DNA from: GWE2-40-63 sp050251815
GTDB taxonomy: Bacteria; Bacteroidota; Bacteroidia; Bacteroidales; SZUA-534
NCBI GenBank assembly: GCA_050251815.1
Contig: JBFWMB010000013.1
Coordinates: forward strand, 1 to 64,000
Direction of reading: 5' to 3'
Length of the DNA stretch: 64,000 nucleotides
Under the pieces are notes generated by a model that ran no database searches, had not been told where the DNA came from, and saw nothing but the letters and a program-made list of their open reading frames with translations. The position numbers were made by a program, and so were the translations under genes. How positions within the stretch are numbered: position 1 is the first letter of the stretch; the number at the start of each line of letters is the position of its first letter. Below are positions 27,658 to 35,960 of the stretch, one piece after another.

Positions 27658-29424
27658 ATGACAACATTTAAAGAAATGGGCCTTTCGGATGAAATCTATA
27701 AGGCTATCGACGATTTGGGTTTTATCAGCCCTACTCCTATTCAGGAAAAAACAATCCCTGCCATTCTAAAAAACGGTACCGATTTAATTGCATTAGCACA
27801 AACTGGAACCGGAAAGACTGCCGGATTTGGACTTCCCATTATTCAGCAAATTAATGCTGACAGTAAAAGCACACAAGCTTTAATTCTATGTCCAACCCGT
27901 GAGCTTTGCCTTCAGATAGCTAAAGATTTGGACTCATTTTCAAAATATGTAAAAAAACTTTCTGTTCTGCCTGTTTATGGTGGAGCAAGCATTGTACCTC
28001 AATTACGAGCACTTAAAGATGGTGCTCAAATTGTTGTAGGAACCCCGGGGCGTACGCTCGATTTAATTAATCGGGGTGCTTTGCGCATCAACCACATTCA
28101 GTGGATGGTTCTGGACGAAGCCGACGAAATGTTGAACATGGGCTTTAAAGATGAATTGGATGGAATTTTAGCCGTAACTCCCAAAGAAAAACAAACCCTG
28201 CTTTTTTCGGCAACCATGCCTCAGGGTGTTCGCCGAATAGCTAATAATTACATGACGGAGCCCGATGAAATGACCGTTGGTACAAAAAACTCTGGAGCCG
28301 ACAATATTTTGCATCAGTATTATATGGTAAAAGCTACCGACCGCTACCTGGCATTGAAACGACTGGCTGATATTAATCCCAATATTTACGGAATTGTTTT
28401 TTGCCGTACCCGTCGTGAGACTCAGGAAGTTGCCGATAAGTTGATACAGGACGGATACAATGCTGATGCCCTGCATGGTGATCTGTCGCAAGCGCAACGC
28501 GACCATGTCATGCAGCGTTTCCGCTCAAAACATTTGCAATTGCTCATTGCTACCGATGTAGCCGCCCGTGGACTCGATGTAAACGACTTAACCCACGCAA
28601 TTAATTACAACTTACCCGACGACCCCGAAGTGTATATTCACCGCAGTGGACGTACCGGACGTGCCGGAAAAAGTGGCATTGCAATTACCATTATTCACTC
28701 ACGTGAAAGTCGTAAAATTAAAGATCTGGAAAACCTGGTAAAAAAGAAATTCGATCATAAATTAATTCCCAGCGGTCGGGAAATCTGCGAAAAACGTCTT
28801 TACAACTTAATTGATAAGGTTGAAAATATTGTGGTTGACGAAAAGCAAATAGAATCATTTTTACCTAACGTGCTTAAGAAACTAGCCTGGCTCGATCGCG
28901 ATGAACTAATAAAACGCTTTGTTTCAGTAGAATTTAACCATTTTTTAGAATACTACCGGAATGCTGTCGATTTAAATGTAGCTAAAGACAGCACGTCCTC
29001 AAGAGATGGTTCTTCGTCAAAAGACCGGTCAAAAAAACGCACCGGAAGCAATGGATTTACCCGTTTCCATATAAATATAGGAACCAAGCAAAACCTAAAT
29101 GCAGCTTCCTTAATGGGAATGATTAACGATGCTACGCATACACGTGATATTGAAATTGGTAAGATTGATATTCTGCGTAAGTTTTCATTTTTTGAAGTTG
29201 ATAATCGTTATGAAAAAACAATTATTGACTCTTTTAAAAATGTAATGCATGAAGATACCAGGCTTGAAGTTCAGGTATCAAAACCCGAACCTGCAGCAGC
29301 TGGAGCCAGAAGTTTTTCAAGAGCCGATAATTCAAGAAGGGATAAAAGCAAAAGCAGAAAATCTCGTAGTTCAAGAGACTCCAAAGATTCGTATAGCTCA
29401 AAAAGCTACAAACGCAAAAGATAA
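27658..29424 (+). CDS. DEAD-box ATP-dependent RNA helicase with DbpA-type RNA-binding domain
   Basis: A 588-residue helicase. Core motifs: Q motif (FISPTPIQEKTIP), I AQTGTGKT (47-54), Ia PTRELCLQ, II DEADE, III SATMP, and VI YIHRSGRTGRAG. A DbpA-like RNA-binding domain lies at about 465-545 (TRFHINIGTKQNLN onward), which in DbpA/CsdA-type enzymes targets structured RNA such as rRNA. The last 40 residues are a basic Ser/Arg/Lys tail without fold. The likely role is ribosome assembly or cold-time RNA remodelling. It has its own promoter, long leader and strong terminator. Confidence 0.93.
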   Translation: MTTFKEMGLSDEIYKAIDDLGFISPTPIQEKTIPAILKNGTDLIALAQTGTGKTAGFGLPIIQQINADSKSTQALILCPTRELCLQIAKDLDSFSKYVKKLSVLPVYGGASIVPQLRALKDGAQIVVGTPGRTLDLINRGALRINHIQWMVLDEADEMLNMGFKDELDGILAVTPKEKQTLLFSATMPQGVRRIANNYMTEPDEMTVGTKNSGADNILHQYYMVKATDRYLALKRLADINPNIYGIVFCRTRRETQEVADKLIQDGYNADALHGDLSQAQRDHVMQRFRSKHLQLLIATDVAARGLDVNDLTHAINYNLPDDPEVYIHRSGRTGRAGKSGIAITIIHSRESRKIKDLENLVKKKFDHKLIPSGREICEKRLYNLIDKVENIVVDEKQIESFLPNVLKKLAWLDRDELIKRFVSVEFNHFLEYYRNAVDLNVAKDSTSSRDGSSSKDRSKKRTGSNGFTRFHINIGTKQNLNAASLMGMINDATHTRDIEIGKIDILRKFSFFEVDNRYEKTIIDSFKNVMHEDTRLEVQVSKPEPAAAGARSFSRADNSRRDKSKSRKSRSSRDSKDSYSSKSYKRKR

Positions 29425-29441
29425 TTCCGAATCTCACCTAT

Positions 29442-29480
29442 AAAAAAGCCCTTTAAGTAAGCTACTTAAAGGGCTTTTTT
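29442..29480. terminator. Strong bidirectional terminator
   Basis: A perfect 18-base stem (29442-29459 with 29463-29480), core GCCCTTTAAGTA and TACTTAAAGGGC, three-base loop, flanked by A6 and T6. It serves the helicase gene and, on the other strand, the small ORF that ends at 29498. Confidence 0.92.
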
Positions 29481-29497
29481 AGTAAACCCAGGTTCAA

Positions 29498-29602
29498 TTA
29501 GTTTACTGATTTCTCATTTGAATTTTTCAGGTTTTTTTTTCGGTAGCTCATAAAATAATCTACCATTAAAACCAGCGTAATTACAAGTAAAGCATATCCC
29601 AT
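29498..29602 (-). CDS. Small single-span membrane protein, 34 residues (hypothetical)
   Basis: An open frame from ATG 29602 to TAA 29498. A rare clear ribosome site, GGAGG, lies 9 bases upstream (plus strand CCTCC at 29611-29615). The peptide has a hydrophobic helix (MGYALLVITLVLMVDYF), then a basic tail (SYRKKNLKN), so the N-terminus is probably outside and the tail in the cytosol. It has its own -7 box at 29688-29695 and shares the downstream terminator with the helicase gene. No family is recognised. Confidence 0.55.
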   Translation of the reverse strand: MGYALLVITLVLMVDYFMSYRKKNLKNSNEKSVN

Positions 29603-29687
29603 TTTAAATTCCTCCGTGTTTAAGTTATTAAGTTTGTTAGTAATATTCTCTTCTTTCTTTTTAATTCTATTCTTTGGTACTGCAATA

Positions 29688-29695
29688 CAAATATA
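29688..29695 (-). promoter_or_regulatory. Predicted -7 box (TATATTTG, minus strand) of the 34-residue protein gene
   Basis: A perfect TAnnTTTG match on the minus strand about 86 bases before ATG 29602; no clear -33 box. Confidence 0.45.
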
Positions 29696-29722
29696 ATGTC
29701 GGCAAACTGGCTTGAAAAGCTA

Positions 29723-29849
29723 CTTAAGCAAAATATTTGCTTAACTTTTTTTCTTAATCAGCTTAAATTTTCACTTAATTTTTATTTAAGCTTCACTTAA
29801 TTTTGTTAATAAAAAAGCTTAATTTAGCATTCAAATGCTTTTTTTAAGC
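29723..29849. repeat. Cluster of nine CTTAA/TTAAG words in a divergent promoter region
   Basis: CTTAA starts at 29723, 29740, 29753, 29762, 29773, 29796 and 29818; the inverse TTAAG is at 29786 and 29844. Most are extended to GCTTAA or TTAAGC. Several spacings are near 11 or 22 bases (29762-29773, 29796-29818). The array ends three bases before the -7 box at 29852, so it covers the upstream promoter region, as expected for a regulator binding cooperatively. Confidence 0.55.
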
Positions 29850-29851
29850 AG

Positions 29852-29859
29852 TACATTTG
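29852..29859 (+). promoter_or_regulatory. Predicted -7 box (TACATTTG) of the 377-residue coiled-coil protein gene
   Basis: A perfect TAnnTTTG match 16 bases before the ATG, implying a very short leader. The -33 position is taken up by the CTTAA array. Confidence 0.5.
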
Positions 29860-29875
29860 TCCAAAACAACGAAAG

Positions 29876-31009
29876 ATGCCGGAAATTTTTTCATTTATAA
29901 AGGATCCCTTTGTATCGATGCTCGAAGCGTCGGTTCAATTAATTCCCGGTATTGAAAAAAGTACACTTTTATATTTCGATGTAAAAACGCATTCTATTCG
30001 TTGCAAAAATTTGCATCACACACAGCATCCGCAGGTAAATGAATTTGTTATAGTTGATGATTTACTTAGCCAGAAACTTCGTAAAAAGAAATTTCAATTC
30101 CAATGGATGCGTTCCGATCAACTACCCTTTGAAATAGTTGAAAAGCAACAAAAACAATTAAATATTTTTGACGAAACGGCTAATGTGGTACTTGCCCTCG
30201 CCTTTCAAAACGAACACGATTCGCAATCGGATTTGCTGTTTTTATATTTGAACCGAAACTTAAGTAGTTTTGGCCTGTCGAACAGTTCCAATACCCTAAC
30301 AACCTCTGAAAAAAATATTATTGGAACCCTGGCTTACAATAGTTTTAAATTACAACTTAAAAAGAATCAGTCGGATAAAACCACTTTATTATATGTAAAC
30401 AGGCAAATTAAAAACCTGCAACAACAAAACGAACAATTACAGTCTGAAATTAATCAACTCAAAAGAGGCGCACATCAAAATATGGTTAATCTTTGCCACA
30501 GCCACCTTCAACAATTATCGAGCAAATACCAAATCAATTTTTCACTGGACAAATCGGCGTTGAGAAAGCTGGAGCACTTTAGCGGCAGTCTTGAGCAGTT
30601 GAAATCTACACTTTCCCAGGCTGCTCATCTGGCATTGAATATGCAGTATGGAACTGAACAAACAAATATTATACTTAAAGCCTGGGATATTCAGTTTGAT
30701 TCACTTACTACAGTTACTGAATCTCCAATAGAACCGGGAATTCAGGAACGTTATCAAAAAACCTATTTGTTACTCGAAAAACTGGAACATGCCGCTCGAC
30801 GGGTATTAAATAATCAGGACCGCTTAACCAGCGAAAATGTTGGAAGTGCCTGTCCAACACCCATTTCGGCACCTGCCATTAGCGATGCTTTAAAAAACCA
30901 TCATAAAAAGGCAATAATTTTACTGAATCAGTTTCCCGACCGTTGGCCAACCTTACGAAACGAATTTCGTCCGGTACGTAATCTTTTATCAAATAAACAG
31001 GCCATTTAA
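29876..31009 (+). CDS. Hypothetical cytosolic protein with GAF-like region, coiled coil and C-terminal helical domain
   Basis: A 377-residue protein I do not recognise. Residues 1-160 look like a compact alpha/beta domain resembling a GAF sensor (SMLEASVQLIPGIEKSTLLYF near the start). Residues 170-200 form a Gln-rich coiled coil (RQIKNLQQQNEQLQ). Residues 215-290 are helical. The last 40 (SAPAISDALKNHHKKAIILL, then RWPTLRNEFRPVRNLL) could be a small helix-turn-helix of the Fis type. No membrane segment. It may be a one-component regulator that binds the CTTAA array in its own promoter; that is inference. Followed at 31072 by a membrane protein, perhaps in one transcript. Confidence 0.6.
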   Translation: MPEIFSFIKDPFVSMLEASVQLIPGIEKSTLLYFDVKTHSIRCKNLHHTQHPQVNEFVIVDDLLSQKLRKKKFQFQWMRSDQLPFEIVEKQQKQLNIFDETANVVLALAFQNEHDSQSDLLFLYLNRNLSSFGLSNSSNTLTTSEKNIIGTLAYNSFKLQLKKNQSDKTTLLYVNRQIKNLQQQNEQLQSEINQLKRGAHQNMVNLCHSHLQQLSSKYQINFSLDKSALRKLEHFSGSLEQLKSTLSQAAHLALNMQYGTEQTNIILKAWDIQFDSLTTVTESPIEPGIQERYQKTYLLLEKLEHAARRVLNNQDRLTSENVGSACPTPISAPAISDALKNHHKKAIILLNQFPDRWPTLRNEFRPVRNLLSNKQAI

Positions 31010-31071
31010 CTAATTGCTGTTTTGGTTGTTTTGTCTTTCCTTCTTAAATTTAGCTTTCATTTAAATTAAAA

Positions 31072-31677
31072 ATGAGTCGGAACTCGCTATACAAAAAACT
31101 GTACCGCAGTTGGTTAAAGGTATCTGTCAACCAGGCAATAACTAAAAAACGATCGGAAAACCAAAAGTTGGAAAATCAGGTTCGTTTTATGGTACTTTTT
31201 TTCTTTTTGGGGATTTTTCTTTCGGCCATTTTTGGTGGTAAAACATTGCTTACCTGGAATACCATTTTTGGTATTTATTTAGTTTGTGGTATGCTACTTA
31301 GTTTAATTCCACTTAAGTATTACCCCGATTTGTATAAAAAACATGCTGAATTTAAAGTATTACTAATTTACTTTTCGCTTGCCCCACTAATTACCGGTTT
31401 AATTTTAACTTTGAATTTCAACATTACGAGTTCTTCGTGGGTTCAGAGCTATCCGGTTGCAGCATATCATTTATACAGCAGCGAACATAGCATTGAATTT
31501 GAATTGGACGACTCAGGCACCATAAATCATATTCAGCTGCGCCGCTTTTCGACGGATAATTTGCATGCTATTCCCGATTCCATTGCTTACGAAATGCATA
31601 AAGGCTTATTTGGTATTACGGTTGTCAAAAAGTACTTTCCCATAGAAAAAAAAAGTAAAACTGATATATCATTTTAA
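31072..31677 (+). CDS. Hypothetical membrane protein with three helices
   Basis: A 201-residue protein of no recognised family. A basic N-terminal tail (1-38) precedes three hydrophobic segments (about 40-56, 60-82, 98-116). A polar C-terminal domain of about 85 residues (QSYPVAAYHLYSSEHSIEFE onward) looks like a small beta-rich domain. It is 62 bases after the coiled-coil protein and probably on the same transcript. Function unknown. Confidence 0.65.
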   Translation: MSRNSLYKKLYRSWLKVSVNQAITKKRSENQKLENQVRFMVLFFFLGIFLSAIFGGKTLLTWNTIFGIYLVCGMLLSLIPLKYYPDLYKKHAEFKVLLIYFSLAPLITGLILTLNFNITSSSWVQSYPVAAYHLYSSEHSIEFELDDSGTINHIQLRRFSTDNLHAIPDSIAYEMHKGLFGITVVKKYFPIEKKSKTDISF

Positions 31678-31711
31678 AACTTATAAAGCCCGGTAAATTT
31701 CAGAATAAAGT

Positions 31712-31719
31712 TATTTTTG
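31712..31719 (+). promoter_or_regulatory. Predicted -7 box (TATTTTTG) of the phosphatase-fold/uvrB operon
   Basis: A TAnnTTTG match 88 bases before ATG 31807; no -33 box recognised. Confidence 0.4.
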
Positions 31720-31806
31720 CAAACAGTTGATTTGCTTTTCTGTGTAAAGTATGTCAACAGTGGCAAATGAAACCTCTTTAAAAAAAATCTATATTAAATT
31801 ATTTTT

Positions 31807-32823
31807 ATGAAGCTCATTATTTTTGTTTTCTCGTTGCTTTTTGTTGCAACTACCATGGCACAACCAGTAAAATGGAAAGCCCGCAAGTATTTTACTGTGG
31901 TTAGTTATAATGTCGAAAATCTTTTTGATACCCTTGCTCAAAGTAAATTAGACGAAGAATTTACCCCGGAGTCAAAAAAAAACTGGAATACAGAACGCTA
32001 TTATAAAAAACTAAACAATATTGCCCAGGTTATCGATTCAATTAATCCCAATGAATTACCTGAGATTATTGGTGTGGTAGAAATTGAGAATCGGACCGTT
32101 CTTGAAGACTTGATTAAAACCGATATCCTGGCAAAAGGAAAATATAAAATTGTTCATCAGGATGGACCGGATCCACGAGGAATTGACTGTGCCTTACTTT
32201 ATCGGTCTGATGCATTCGAATATTTGACTCATCAGGCAATTGAAGTGCGCTTTCCTTTTGCCGATAATAAACGAACCCGCGATATCTTGTATGTCAAAGG
32301 GTTGGTGAATCGCGATACCCTGCATTTTTTTGTAAATCACTGGAGTTCGCGTCGCGGTGGCGAAGATGAATCAGAGCCCAAGCGAATGCAATCAGCCCTG
32401 ACACTGAAAAATGTTACCGATTCCATCACCCGTGTAAACCCCTTGGCTAAAATTATTATTATGGGTGATTTTAACGATGAACCCAGTAATAAGAGCTTAA
32501 AAGAATCGCTGCAGGCCGGAACTATTTCAGATAATACCCATTTAAAAAACCTGTTGTACGAAGCTTATACAAAAGGTAAAGGTTCTTATTATTACCGGGG
32601 CGACTACAACATGATTGATAATTTTATTGTTTCAAACCCTTTACTGGCAGCCAATAAAGGATTTCGTCTATTCACCCCAAATGGGTATATTTTTAACGCA
32701 GAATTTATCTGCTATACCAATAAAAATGGTGATAAATCTCCCAATCGCACTTATGGCGGAAATAATTACTATGGGGGCTTTAGCGACCATTTTCCGGTTT
32801 TTAGCATTTTTTATCAGAAATAA
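31807..32823 (+). CDS. Secreted endonuclease/exonuclease/phosphatase family protein
   Basis: A 338-residue protein with a signal peptide (about 1-18, ending TMAQ) and the EEP fold. Metal and catalytic residues are visible: SYNVENLFD, VVEIENR with the metal-binding Glu, VNHWSSRRGG, IIMGDFNDEP with Asp and Asn, and SDHFPV with the terminal catalytic His. Members hydrolyse phosphodiesters or phosphomonoesters; this one acts outside the cytoplasm, perhaps in phosphate scavenging. uvrB starts 11 bases after its stop, so they probably share a transcript although the functions seem unrelated. Confidence 0.87.
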   Translation: MKLIIFVFSLLFVATTMAQPVKWKARKYFTVVSYNVENLFDTLAQSKLDEEFTPESKKNWNTERYYKKLNNIAQVIDSINPNELPEIIGVVEIENRTVLEDLIKTDILAKGKYKIVHQDGPDPRGIDCALLYRSDAFEYLTHQAIEVRFPFADNKRTRDILYVKGLVNRDTLHFFVNHWSSRRGGEDESEPKRMQSALTLKNVTDSITRVNPLAKIIIMGDFNDEPSNKSLKESLQAGTISDNTHLKNLLYEAYTKGKGSYYYRGDYNMIDNFIVSNPLLAANKGFRLFTPNGYIFNAEFICYTNKNGDKSPNRTYGGNNYYGGFSDHFPVFSIFYQK

Positions 32824-32834
32824 TCTAAACAAAA

Positions 32835-34859
32835 ATGGATCTTACCATAAAATCACCGTTCCGCCCTACCGGAGATCAACCTGAAGCCATCAGGCAATTG
32901 ACCGAAGGAATTGAACAGGGGATTCCCTATCAAACATTATTGGGGGTTACCGGTTCAGGGAAAACATTTTCAATTGCCAATGTGCTTGAAAAAGTTAAAC
33001 GACCGGCCCTGGTACTGAGCCATAACAAAACACTTGCAGCTCAATTGTATTCTGAGCTAAAGGAGTTTTTTCCCGATAATGCCGTAGAATATTTTGTATC
33101 GTATTACGATTATTATCAACCGGAAGCTTATTTACCTGTAACCGACACTTACATTGAAAAAGATTTAAGTATTAACGATGAAATTGAAAAGCTTCGTCTG
33201 CGAACAACTTCTTCACTTCTTTCCGGAAGGCGCGATGTGATTGTCGTTTCATCGGTTTCGTGTTTATACGGAATTGGCAATCCGGATGATTTTCATGAAA
33301 ACAGCATCTTTATAAAAAAGGGAGCCAATGTAGGTCGAAATCAGTTTCTGCGTAAATTGGTTGACGCCCTTTACAGCCGCAACGAAGTCGATTTTAAACG
33401 GGGAAATTTCAGAGTAAAAGGTGATACTGTAGATGTATTTTTAGCTTACGGCGATTATGCCTACCGCATTATTTTCTGGGGCGATGAAGTGGAACAAATT
33501 TATTCTTTCGATCCACTTAACGGGCATACAATTGATAAAATGGATCAGGCACTAATCTATCCTGCCAACATATTTGTAACCACGCAAGCCCGTATTCAAC
33601 AAGCTATTAAGCAAATACAGGACGATTTGGTTTTGCGCATCGACTATTTTAACAGCATCGGTAAAACCCACGAAGCCAAACGTATTAATGAACGGGTAAA
33701 TTACGATTTGGAAATGATTCGTGAACTGGGTCATTGTCCCGGAATTGAAAACTATTCCCGGTATTTTGATGGGCGAAACGAAGGAAGCCGGCCTTTTTGC
33801 CTGCTCGATTATTTTCCCGAAGATTTTATCACTATTATTGACGAAAGCCACGTTACCCTGCCTCAAATCAGGGCTATGTACGGCGGCGACCGCTCGCGAA
33901 AAGAAACTCTGGTTGAGTATGGTTTTCGTTTGCCTGCTGCTATTGATAACCGTCCGTTGAAATTTGAGGAGTTTGAATCAGTTACCGGACAAACCATTTA
34001 TGTTAGTGCAACACCAGCCGACTATGAACTGGAAAAATGCAATGGTGTTATTGCAGAACAGGTTATTCGCCCCACCGGATTGCTCGATCCAATTATTGAA
34101 GTTCGTCCCAGTCTGAATCAGATTGACGATTTGATAAAAGAAATACACCATATTATTACCAGGGAAGAAAGAGTATTGGTAACTACTTTGACCAAACGCA
34201 TGGCTGAGGAATTAAACAAATACCTGCTTAAATTAAATATAAAAAGTAACTACATCCATAGCGATGTGGATACCCTGGATAGAATTGAAATAATGGAAAA
34301 CCTCCGCAAAGGAGCTTATGATGTGCTGGTGGGCGTAAATTTGTTGCGCGAAGGACTCGATTTACCTGAAGTTTCGTTGGTGGCAATTTTAGATGCTGAT
34401 AAGGAAGGGTTTCTACGCTCAGAGCGATCGCTTACCCAAACTGCCGGACGAGCTGCCCGAAATGTGAACGGGAAAGTGTTAATGTATGCAGATAAAGTTA
34501 CCGGATCCATGCAACGTACTATAGATGAAACCAATCGCAGGAGACTAAAACAATTGGCTTACAATCAGGATAATGGAATAACGCCTCAATCCATTGTAAA
34601 AGCAAAACGCAGCATGGTAAGCAAAGACATGGAAACAAAGCCAGCTACTACTGCCTATAGTGGAAAAGAGCACACCGATATTGCAGCCGATCCGGTAATT
34701 GCTTATATGAGTCAGGAAGCTCTGATGAAAACCATTGACAAAACCCGCAAACAAATGGAGCAAGCTGCCGGGAAACTCGATTTTATGGAGGCGGCACGCT
34801 TACGTGACGAAATGTTTGAGTTACAAAAACTGGTGGAAAAGAAAAAACTGATTAAATAA
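32835..34859 (+). CDS. uvrB: Excinuclease ABC subunit B
   Basis: A 674-residue damage-verification helicase of nucleotide excision repair. Walker A GVTGSGKT (residues 39-46), the beta-hairpin region YYDYYQPEAYLP that inserts into DNA, DESHV for Walker B, and the C-terminal UVR domain (about 630-670) that contacts UvrC are all present. Full length. Not seen in the window: uvrA and uvrC. No LexA box recognised upstream. Confidence 0.97.
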   Translation: MDLTIKSPFRPTGDQPEAIRQLTEGIEQGIPYQTLLGVTGSGKTFSIANVLEKVKRPALVLSHNKTLAAQLYSELKEFFPDNAVEYFVSYYDYYQPEAYLPVTDTYIEKDLSINDEIEKLRLRTTSSLLSGRRDVIVVSSVSCLYGIGNPDDFHENSIFIKKGANVGRNQFLRKLVDALYSRNEVDFKRGNFRVKGDTVDVFLAYGDYAYRIIFWGDEVEQIYSFDPLNGHTIDKMDQALIYPANIFVTTQARIQQAIKQIQDDLVLRIDYFNSIGKTHEAKRINERVNYDLEMIRELGHCPGIENYSRYFDGRNEGSRPFCLLDYFPEDFITIIDESHVTLPQIRAMYGGDRSRKETLVEYGFRLPAAIDNRPLKFEEFESVTGQTIYVSATPADYELEKCNGVIAEQVIRPTGLLDPIIEVRPSLNQIDDLIKEIHHIITREERVLVTTLTKRMAEELNKYLLKLNIKSNYIHSDVDTLDRIEIMENLRKGAYDVLVGVNLLREGLDLPEVSLVAILDADKEGFLRSERSLTQTAGRAARNVNGKVLMYADKVTGSMQRTIDETNRRRLKQLAYNQDNGITPQSIVKAKRSMVSKDMETKPATTAYSGKEHTDIAADPVIAYMSQEALMKTIDKTRKQMEQAAGKLDFMEAARLRDEMFELQKLVEKKKLIK

Positions 34860-34860
34860 A

Positions 34861-34883
34861 AAAGAGCGGAAGTACCGCTCTTT
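34861..34883. terminator. Bidirectional terminator between uvrB and the sigma factor gene
   Basis: AAAGAGCGG (34861-34869) pairs perfectly with CCGCTCTTT (34875-34883) across a five-base loop, with A-rich and T-rich flanks. Lies between convergent genes. Confidence 0.85.
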
Positions 34884-34895
34884 CTGTTATTATCG

Positions 34896-35756
34896 TTATC
34901 CTAAATAGGTTTTTAACAATTTACTGCGCGAAGTGTGACGTAATCGGCGAATGGCTTTTTCTTTAATCTGGCGAACTCGCTCACGAGTCAAACCAAATTT
35001 CTCACCAATTTCTTCCAAAGTCATTTCCTGGCAGGCAATTCCGAAAAACAAACGAATAATATCGCGCTCACGTTCGGTTAATGTTGCCAAAGCACGTTCA
35101 ATTTCTTTGCTCAGCGATTCGCTGATTAATAAGGTATCAGCAATTGGGGAATCTTTATTCTCCAACACGTCCAAAAGACTGTTGTCTTCGCCTTCAACAA
35201 AAGGTGCATCAACCGAGATATGGCGACCTGATACACGTAAGGTATCGACCACTTTATCTTTTGGCAAATCCAAGGCAAATGCAAGTTCTTCGGGTGAAGG
35301 AGTGCGTTCATTTTCCTGTTCAAATTTTGAATAGGCTTTATTGATTTTATTTAAAGAACCTACCTGATTTAATGGCAAACGAACAATTCTTGATTGCTCA
35401 GCTAATGCCTGCAAAATTGACTGACGAATCCACCAAACAGCATACGAAATAAACTTAAAGCCCCGGGTTTCGTCAAACTTTTCAGCAGCTTTTATCAATC
35501 CAAGGTTACCTTCGTTAATTAAGTCAGGAAGACTAAGACCTTGGTTTTGATATTGTTTAGCAACCGAAACCACAAAACGCAGGTTAGCTTTTGTTAATTT
35601 CTCCAATGCAATTCGATCCCCCTTACGAATCCGCTGCGCTAATTCAACCTCCTCTTCAACTGTTATAAGCTCTTCCTTTCCAATCTCTTGCAAATACTTG
35701 TCAAGCGAAGCACTTTCACGGTTGGTTATCGACTTGGTGATTTTTAATTGTCTCAT
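34896..35756 (-). CDS. rpoD: Primary sigma factor (sigma-70, Bacteroidota type)
   Basis: A 286-residue housekeeping sigma factor. It starts with the conserved MRQLKITKSITNRES and region 1.2 (SLDKYLQEIGKEEL). Region 2 (LPDLINEGNLGLIKA, then FKFISYAVWWIRQSI), region 3, and region 4 with the C-terminal helix-turn-helix (TLEEIGEKFGLTRERVRQI) follow. It lacks region 1.1, which is normal for the phylum and explains its short length. This factor recognises the TAnnTTTG/TTTG promoters seen across the window. Confidence 0.96.
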   Translation of the reverse strand: MRQLKITKSITNRESASLDKYLQEIGKEELITVEEEVELAQRIRKGDRIALEKLTKANLRFVVSVAKQYQNQGLSLPDLINEGNLGLIKAAEKFDETRGFKFISYAVWWIRQSILQALAEQSRIVRLPLNQVGSLNKINKAYSKFEQENERTPSPEELAFALDLPKDKVVDTLRVSGRHISVDAPFVEGEDNSLLDVLENKDSPIADTLLISESLSKEIERALATLTERERDIIRLFFGIACQEMTLEEIGEKFGLTRERVRQIKEKAIRRLRHTSRSKLLKTYLG

Positions 35757-35799
35757 ACAATAATTTTCTTTTGCCAGTTATAAAAATTGAACGACATAA

Positions 35800-35838
35800 A
35801 ACAAAAACCCGACCACATTTTTCAATTATGATCAGGTT
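35800..35838 (-). terminator. Terminator after the Deg protease gene
   Basis: On the minus strand AACCTGATC (plus 35830-35838) pairs with GGTCGGGTT (plus 35806-35814) with two G-T pairs, followed by TTTTTG TTTT. Confidence 0.55.
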
Positions 35839-35960
35839 ATTGCTTTAAGTGGTTTTTATAATTCATCCCTTTTCTGAGAATTACTTTTTTTCTAGTTAAC
35901 GTACAACAGTACGCATAAAACCTTAAAAGGGTTACAAAATTATAAAATAAATGTTAATTA

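Larger units (their letters stand above)
29603..29875. other. Divergent control region holding the CTTAA array
   Basis: 273 bases between the small membrane protein and the coiled-coil protein. No further gene is seen. It carries two outward -7 boxes and a dense run of CTTAA/TTAAG words, described separately. Confidence 0.6.
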
